DNA of 36,974 bases, from NCBI GenBank assembly GCA_938040365.1, contig CALHXU010000249.1:1-36974 (forward strand), given 5' to 3'. This document shows positions 32,450 through 36,974 of this stretch, piece after piece. This DNA comes from an uncultured Acidimicrobiales bacterium (GTDB lineage Bacteria > Actinomycetota > Acidimicrobiia > Acidimicrobiales > SHLQ01). Numbering within the stretch: position 1 is the first letter of the stretch; each line of letters begins with the position of its first letter. The translations under genes and the position numbers were made by a program. The notes beneath the pieces are model-generated. The model was not told the DNA's origin. It saw only the letters and a program-made list of their open reading frames with translations, and ran no database searches.

Positions 32450-33814
32450 TTACTGTGTCGACCGCAATTCCTCGGGGATGTAGTCACCATGGGCTTCCAT
32501 CAGATCATCGACGAGCGCCCAGATCTGATCGAGGTCGAGTTCGGCCGCAGTGTGCGGATCGAACATTGCGGCGTGATACACGTGCTCACGATTACCGGTG
32601 AGGATCGCCTCGACGGTGAGCGAATGCACGTTGATGTTCGTCTGCATCAAAGCGGCCAACTGCGGCGGCAACGCACCCACCTTGGTTGGTTGGATCCCGT
32701 TGTGGTCGACCAGGCAGGGAACCTCTACGACGCATTCTTGGGGAAGGTTGTCGATGCTGCCGTCGTTGCGAACGTTGCCGTAAATGACGCACGGTTCGCC
32801 GGTCTCGATCGAATGGATGATGGACGATCCGTACTCGACAGTGGGCGTGACGTCGATCATCGATGAGGGGTCTTCCATCTCTGCTTTGAGTTCATGCCAG
32901 CCTTCGATCTGGCGCTCGCATCGTCGGGGGTACTCGTCGAGGGGAACGCCAAAGCGCTCGATCAGGTCCGCTCGGCCTTCCTTGATGAACCACGGCACGT
33001 ACTCGGCAAAGTGTTCACTCGACTCGGTCACGAAGTAGCCGAGGCGATCAAACATCTCGTATCGGACTGCATCGGACAAGTTGATCGTGCCCCCGTCGGA
33101 GCGGTCGGCGTGACCACGATCGGGAATCTCACCCCTCGCAGCAAACTCGCGTAGCGCGGGATAGAGGTCGACGAGTCCGGTTGGCGTCTGACGCTCGAAT
33201 TGGAGGTAGAAGGCCATGTGGTTGATGCCAGCGCACAAGTACTTCACCTCGTCGGCCGGGACGCCGAGGTCTTCGGCGAGCTGTTCTGATGTGTGCTGAA
33301 CGCTGTGGCAAAGCCCGACGGACTTGATCGACGTGGCCTGGTTGACCGCCCACATATTGACCGACATTGGATTCACATACTGGAGCAGGGTTGCGTCGCC
33401 GCACACCTCTTCCATATCCCGGCAAACGTCTAACAACACCGGGACGGTTCGCAGGCTGCGCATGATGCCTCCAATGCCGAGCGTGTCGGCGATTGTTTGG
33501 CGCAGCCCGTACTTCTTGGGCACCTCGAAGTCGACGACGGTCGACGGTTCATAACCGCCAACCTGAAACATGGTGATCACGTGGTCGGCGCCTTCGAGTG
33601 CCGCTTTTCGATCGGTGGTCGCCTCAATCGTTGGAGCAGCGCCGACTGCCGCTGCGGTTTTTCCCGCCACGATCTCAGAGGTGATAAGCCGCTCTTCGTC
33701 GATATCGAACAGCGAGATGTGCGACTCGGCGAGCTCGCGTCGACTGAGAATGTCGCCGAGAAGATTCTTTGCAAATACGGTGCTGCCAGCACCGACGAAA
33801 ACGATCTTTGCCAT
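32450..33814 (-). CDS. Glycoside hydrolase family 4 (alpha-galactosidase/alpha-glucosidase-like)
   Basis: 454 aa from the ATG at 33814 (GGGAGGG about 8 bases upstream); the frame is open to 34048 but that is antisense to the P450 start. NAD(H)-binding VGAGSTVFAKN at the N-terminus, QYVNPMSVN, the metal-ligand region GLCHSVQHT and the GINHMAF motif are all present. GH4 enzymes use NAD+ and Mn2+ to cleave alpha-glycosides by oxidation-elimination. Substrate not decided: LacA/MelA-like and alpha-glucuronidase-like members share these motifs. Divergent from P450. No transporter is adjacent. Confidence 0.88.
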   Translation of the reverse strand: MAKIVFVGAGSTVFAKNLLGDILSRRELAESHISLFDIDEERLITSEIVAGKTAAAVGAAPTIEATTDRKAALEGADHVITMFQVGGYEPSTVVDFEVPKKYGLRQTIADTLGIGGIMRSLRTVPVLLDVCRDMEEVCGDATLLQYVNPMSVNMWAVNQATSIKSVGLCHSVQHTSEQLAEDLGVPADEVKYLCAGINHMAFYLQFERQTPTGLVDLYPALREFAARGEIPDRGHADRSDGGTINLSDAVRYEMFDRLGYFVTESSEHFAEYVPWFIKEGRADLIERFGVPLDEYPRRCERQIEGWHELKAEMEDPSSMIDVTPTVEYGSSIIHSIETGEPCVIYGNVRNDGSIDNLPQECVVEVPCLVDHNGIQPTKVGALPPQLAALMQTNINVHSLTVEAILTGNREHVYHAAMFDPHTAAELDLDQIWALVDDLMEAHGDYIPEELRSTQ

Positions 33815-33877
33815 CTGTTGGACCCTCCCAAGTGAGCCTGCGAAGCCGCGACGCTGTTGGCGTCGAGCACGAGTTAC

Positions 33878-33900
33878 AAACCCGAAAGTTACTTGGGTTT
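33878..33900. promoter_or_regulatory. Inverted repeat between GH4 and P450
   Basis: AAACCC-N11-GGGTTT, with an inner AGT/ACT pair, in the 193-base divergent region. A possible operator for one or both genes; not matched to a known regulator. Confidence 0.35.
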
Positions 33901-33958
33901 CACCGTCGGAGCTGCACCCGCGGGTTAGCTGGCCAACCCAATCAAGAGAAGCTGAGCT

Positions 33959-34001
33959 ATCTAAAGAACCGAAGCAATCTAGAGAACCCCGGCAATACAG
34001 T
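33959..34001 (+). promoter_or_regulatory. Direct repeat and leaderless -10 before P450
   Basis: Two head-to-tail 18-base units (33959-33976 and 33977-33994; 14 of 18 positions equal, starting ATCTAAAGAACC and ATCTAGAGAACC). They are followed directly by TACAGT (33996-34001), which is at -12 to -7 of the GTG at 34008. The repeat overlaps where a -35 would be and could be an operator. Confidence 0.5.
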
Positions 34002-34007
34002 GACGGG

Positions 34008-35201
34008 GTGGATCGAGCTGAACAATTCCCCATCGGTGCGGAAGTCACCGTTGACGAGTTGACCGAAACTCCCTACGAGGTTTTGGATCGACTGCGTTTG
34101 CACGAGCCGGTGTCCTTCCTCCCCGCGCTCAACGCATGGTGGATCACTCGTCGAGACCTGGCGCTCGAGGCTATGACCAATGCCGAGACCTTCACCGTCG
34201 ACGACGACCGATTCACCACGGCACGCATTCTCGGCACATCGATGCTGAACCTCGACGGTCCCGAACACGTTCGGCACCGTTCGGCATTTGTTGCACCGTT
34301 CCGTCCAAAGTTCGTTCGGGAGGTTCTCGAAGCCCAGATCACAACCGCGGCGACACGGCTCTGGAACGAGACCGTGTCGGGGTCAGGCGAGATCCGAACC
34401 GGAATTGCCGGACCACTCGCAGTCGAGACCATTCTCGATCTGATGGGCCTCGACGATGTCGACTCCACCGAAGTCCTGAGTTGGTACTCGGCCTTTGGCG
34501 AGGCGATCACGTCATTGACCGTGGGTGCAGCGGTCCCTCCCGAAATCGATTCAACGCTGGCTCGACTGAAGTCATATGTTGAGACGGCGATGTCGATCGA
34601 CGATGCCGGTGTCATCACCGACCTCGTGACGAACGGCGTTCTGCGACGAGATGAAATCCCGGCTGCTGTTGCAGTGGTTCTCTTCGGGGCGATCGAAACG
34701 TCCGAGGCCATGACCACGAACGCGTTCTGGCATCTCCTAACCCACCCAGAATCGTGGCACCGGCTTCGTAGCGACCGCTCGCTCATTCCCCACGCGATCA
34801 ACGAGTCGTTACGTCTCGAACCCGCAGCCACGTGGGTCGACCGCTACACCACGACAAACGTCGAGCTCGGCAGCGTCATGATCCCGTCGGGTGAGTTGGT
34901 TTCGATCTCGCTCCTCGGCGCCAACCGCGACCCCGACGCGTTCGACAACCCTGGCGCCTTCGATATCGACCGACCCAACCTGGCCCAACACGTCACCTTC
35001 GTGAAAGGCCCACACGCCTGCCTCGGCCTCCACGTCGCCCGGGCAGAAACTCAAGCAGCTATCGAGGCCGCGCTTACTTGGGAGGCCGAAACGGGTCAGG
35101 CGATTGCACTCGAACACGAGCGGGCCCAATCACCGCACGGATTGATCTTCCGACGTCCAGAGCACCTGCACATCACCTCCGGCGAACGCCGGGGTTATTG
35201 A
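34008..35201 (+). CDS. Cytochrome P450
   Basis: 397 aa from GTG 34008, the start supported by the -10 at -12 and by P450-like length; the frame is open much further upstream. The heme-binding loop FVKGPHACLG places the axial Cys at 338. The K-helix ExxR is E266-S-L-R269 (NESLRLEP). The I-helix reads LFGAIETSE near 224-232, where the usual acid-alcohol pair (D/E-T) appears as ET within GAIETSE instead of AGxDTT. Soluble bacterial class; its ferredoxin partner is not nearby. Substrate unknown. Its end overlaps the convergent FMN reductase by 7 bases. Confidence 0.93.
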   Translation: MDRAEQFPIGAEVTVDELTETPYEVLDRLRLHEPVSFLPALNAWWITRRDLALEAMTNAETFTVDDDRFTTARILGTSMLNLDGPEHVRHRSAFVAPFRPKFVREVLEAQITTAATRLWNETVSGSGEIRTGIAGPLAVETILDLMGLDDVDSTEVLSWYSAFGEAITSLTVGAAVPPEIDSTLARLKSYVETAMSIDDAGVITDLVTNGVLRRDEIPAAVAVVLFGAIETSEAMTTNAFWHLLTHPESWHRLRSDRSLIPHAINESLRLEPAATWVDRYTTTNVELGSVMIPSGELVSISLLGANRDPDAFDNPGAFDIDRPNLAQHVTFVKGPHACLGLHVARAETQAAIEAALTWEAETGQAIALEHERAQSPHGLIFRRPEHLHITSGERRGY

Positions 35202-35737
35202 CCGGCGAACTCGGCAAACCCGACGAGCCACTCAGCGAGCGCCGTGCGAGTTTCCTCGTCGGTGAGCTCGGGAACGTCGCTGAACTTCTCGTAGTAGCGG
35301 CCAATACCGAACGACTCAAAGCGCGGATACTCGGCCAGCATGTGATCGAAGATCTGCTCAAAATGCCCGAGCACTCCAGCGCCTGCGCGCGATCCTGGGG
35401 TCGTTGCGACTCCAGCGAGTGGCTTACCCTCGAGGCTGTTCGGTTCTCGTGAAAGCCAGTCGATGATGTTCTTGCCAACCGCCGGCAACGAACCGTTGTA
35501 CTCGGGAAGAAAGAACAGCACGGCGTCGGCAGCGGCGACGGCTCGGTGCAGCTCGACGACCGAGTCGGGTGCGCCGCTCTCCTCGAGATCTTCGTTGAAG
35601 AGTGGGATGTCGGCAATTGGATGAATTGTGATCGCCATTGCTTCGGGGGCGAGCTCGATGGCTGCGCGAGCGGTCGCGGCGTTGACCGAACCGGAACGAA
35701 GACTTCCGACGAATGCGAGCACCTCTGTATCTGTCAT
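35195..35737 (-). CDS. NADPH-dependent FMN reductase (flavodoxin-fold)
   Basis: 180 aa from the ATG at 35737; the frame is open to 36001 but that part is antisense to the PhyH gene. The phosphate/FMN loop is FVGSLRSGSVNAA (GSxRxxSxN), and LPEYNGSLPAVGKNIIDWLSR and TTPGSRAGAG are family motifs. Reduces FMN or quinones with NAD(P)H. Divergent from the PhyH gene (83 bases) and convergent with P450, to which it might donate reduced flavin only indirectly. Confidence 0.9.
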   Translation of the reverse strand: MTDTEVLAFVGSLRSGSVNAATARAAIELAPEAMAITIHPIADIPLFNEDLEESGAPDSVVELHRAVAAADAVLFFLPEYNGSLPAVGKNIIDWLSREPNSLEGKPLAGVATTPGSRAGAGVLGHFEQIFDHMLAEYPRFESFGIGRYYEKFSDVPELTDEETRTALAEWLVGFAEFAGQ

Positions 35738-35808
35738 GGTCCAATCCAACCACGGATCAAGCAGCGTATGAGGACCTGGGCGAATGTTCCTTCGAACAGC
35801 CGACGAGT

Positions 35809-35814
35809 TATTCT
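35809..35814 (+). promoter_or_regulatory. Leaderless -10 of the PhyH gene
   Basis: TATTCT at -12 to -7 of the ATG at 35821; no ribosome site. Predicts TSS at the start codon. Confidence 0.5.
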
Positions 35815-35820
35815 TCCGTG

Positions 35821-36630
35821 ATGGAACCCCGCAGTGACCGCCTCGCTCTGACCGAGACGTATTGGCAGAATGGATTCGTTCATGGTGTGCCGGCGCTGTC
35901 GCCAGCACAGGCGGCAGAACATCGAAGGCTCCTCGAAGAAGCTGAAGAACGCTTTGGCTCGCTCCACTACCGAGACAAAGTCCACACGGCGCTCCGCTCA
36001 CCGTATGAACTCGCCACGATGCCAGCCGTCCTCGATGTCGTCGAAGCGCTAATCGGACCTGACATCTTGCTCTACAACTCCACGTTTATCATCAAAGAAC
36101 CTGGCACCGAGACGAAGGTGAATTGGCACCAAGACCTCACCTACTGGGGGCTCGCCGATGCCGATGCACAGGTGTCGATGTGGCTCGCTCTCGCCCCCGC
36201 AACTGCCGAATCGGGAGCGATGATGATGCTTCCCGGCAGTCATGTGAATGGAGCGGTCGAACACCAGACCGGAAGTGACGACGGAAACCTTCTCCTTCTC
36301 GGCCAACAAATCGTCGACCTCGATACGTCGACGAGTTCGCTGTGTGCGCTCGAGCCGGGTGAGGCGTCGTTCCACCACGGCTGGACGATCCATAGTTCGC
36401 AACCCAATACGAGCAACGATCGACGCATCGGCCTCAATGTGCAGTATCTCGCGGCGCATAACGCAATGGCGTTGGATGTTCCAGCGAGCGCAATGGTTGT
36501 TCGCGGAACCGACACACACCGAAACTTCGCGGTCGACGAGCCCCCACCGCTAACGCTCGACGATGACACCGTCATTCGGTGGCGTGAGGGAGACGAACAG
36601 ATGAAAGCGAACTTCACTCAAGACGGATAG
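35821..36630 (+). CDS. Phytanoyl-CoA dioxygenase (PhyH) family protein
   Basis: 269 aa. Fe(II)/2-oxoglutarate dioxygenase: the HxD pair is H103-D105 (NWHQDLTYWG) and the distal His is H191 in TIHSSQPNTSNDRR, followed by Arg residues for the oxoglutarate carboxylate. The double-stranded beta-helix is complete. PhyH proteins hydroxylate varied small molecules. No pathway neighbour tells the substrate. Monocistronic, with a leaderless-type promoter. Confidence 0.9.
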   Translation: MEPRSDRLALTETYWQNGFVHGVPALSPAQAAEHRRLLEEAEERFGSLHYRDKVHTALRSPYELATMPAVLDVVEALIGPDILLYNSTFIIKEPGTETKVNWHQDLTYWGLADADAQVSMWLALAPATAESGAMMMLPGSHVNGAVEHQTGSDDGNLLLLGQQIVDLDTSTSSLCALEPGEASFHHGWTIHSSQPNTSNDRRIGLNVQYLAAHNAMALDVPASAMVVRGTDTHRNFAVDEPPPLTLDDDTVIRWREGDEQMKANFTQDG

Positions 36631-36702
36631 TCGCCAGTTGCACTCTGCGCGGTCTCCCTCGCGAGCCATTCGATCGAGACCAAGCTCGGTGGCAGGGCAA
36701 AC

Positions 36703-36708
36703 TAGGGT
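36703..36708 (+). promoter_or_regulatory. Leaderless -10 of the partial dienelactone hydrolase gene
   Basis: TAGGGT at -12 to -7 relative to the ATG at 36715. Confidence 0.4.
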
Positions 36709-36714
36709 GGGCTG

Positions 36715-36974
36715 ATGGAGACGATGGAACGCACGGTCGAAGCAGCCACGAACGATGGGGACATGGTGGTTGTGGTGACCGAACCGGTCAACGCACCCGA
36801 AGGCGGTGGCGACTGGCCCACGGTGCTCTATTTCATTGATGCCCCTGGGCTTCGTCCGGCGACTCGGGACTCGATGGCTCGGCTCGCGAGCAACGGGTAC
36901 CGGGTGGTCACGCCCGATCTTCATCACCGGATTGGTCGTCTCTTATTCAAAGAGCCGAAGGACATGGGAGCTCC
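36715..36974 (+). CDS. Dienelactone hydrolase family protein, partial (N-terminus)
   Basis: 86 codons from the ATG at 36715 to the right edge. The visible part (PTVLYFIDAPGLRPATRDSM, then LASNGYRVVTPDLHHR) is the first strands of an alpha/beta hydrolase of the dienelactone hydrolase family, with the oxyanion-region FIDAPG. The nucleophile Cys, Asp and His are beyond the edge. Monocistronic so far; substrate unknown. Confidence 0.8.
   Translation, partial: METMERTVEAATNDGDMVVVVTEPVNAPEGGGDWPTVLYFIDAPGLRPATRDSMARLASNGYRVVTPDLHHRIGRLLFKEPKDMGA

Noticed and set aside
33570-34007. N-terminal extension of P450
   Set aside because: Antisense to the GH4 gene and not P450-like; a -10 sits correctly for a start at 34008.
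34073-34831. 252-codon minus-strand frame opposite P450
   Set aside because: Antisense shadow of a P450 with intact heme and ExxR motifs.

Overview
The window looks like chromosomal DNA of a GC-rich actinobacterium, probably of the Acidimicrobiia type. This is inferred from the gene families, the frequent GTG starts, the many leaderless promoters and a CIRCE-controlled groESL. There are no tRNA, rRNA, CRISPR, phage or transposase genes.

Layout. (1) 1-3616, minus strand: an ordinary housekeeping/accessory operon encoding an AlkA-like glycosylase, a class IV aminotransferase, a small unknown protein, a NUDIX hydrolase and an aromatic-amino-acid-decarboxylase-like protein cut by the left edge. 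(2) 3879-4228: gene-free DNA with copy 1 of a palindromic repeat. (3) 4229-26992: a large accessory cluster, which is the interesting part. (4) 26993-27407: gene-free DNA with copy 2 of the repeat. (5) 27408-29512: groES-groEL with a CIRCE operator. (6) 29582-36974: mostly single genes (a conserved unknown, two paralogous SH3 lipoproteins, a GH4 glycosidase, a P450, an FMN reductase, a PhyH-type dioxygenase and a partial dienelactone hydrolase).

The 4.2-27 kb cluster joins four modules rarely discussed together. Module A is a Co-type nitrile hydratase (beta, alpha, His-tailed activator) with an XRE-cupin regulator and a CbtAB cobalt transporter. Module B is most of the Nit1C set: MSMEG_0572/Sll0783, Sll0787-type AIR-synthase-like, MSMEG_0567-type GNAT, MSMEG_0568-type radical SAM and MSMEG_0565-type glycosyltransferase. 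The nitrilase that normally defines Nit1C is absent, so nitrile hydratase may replace it. Module C is an apparently complete bacterial coenzyme M operon (ComA, two aspartase/fumarase-family lyases, a PLP desulfhydrase-like enzyme and one unrecognised protein). Module D is AllF/AllG/AllH (oxamate carbamoyltransferase-like) plus carbamate kinase. A CoA-disulfide-reductase-like flavoprotein, an OsmC protein, a siderophore-interacting protein and two unknown proteins are interleaved.

Working idea (inference): a nitrile- or cyanide-derived nitrogen group is carried on a thiol such as coenzyme M or another carrier. It is hydrated by the cobalt enzyme, released as carbamoyl phosphate by the AllFGH-like complex, and converted to ATP, CO2 and ammonia by carbamate kinase. 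Shared sequence blocks upstream of the nitrile hydratase/regulator pair and of cbtBA suggest common regulation of enzyme and cobalt uptake. A second shared 11-mer marks the comA and AIR-synthase promoter regions.
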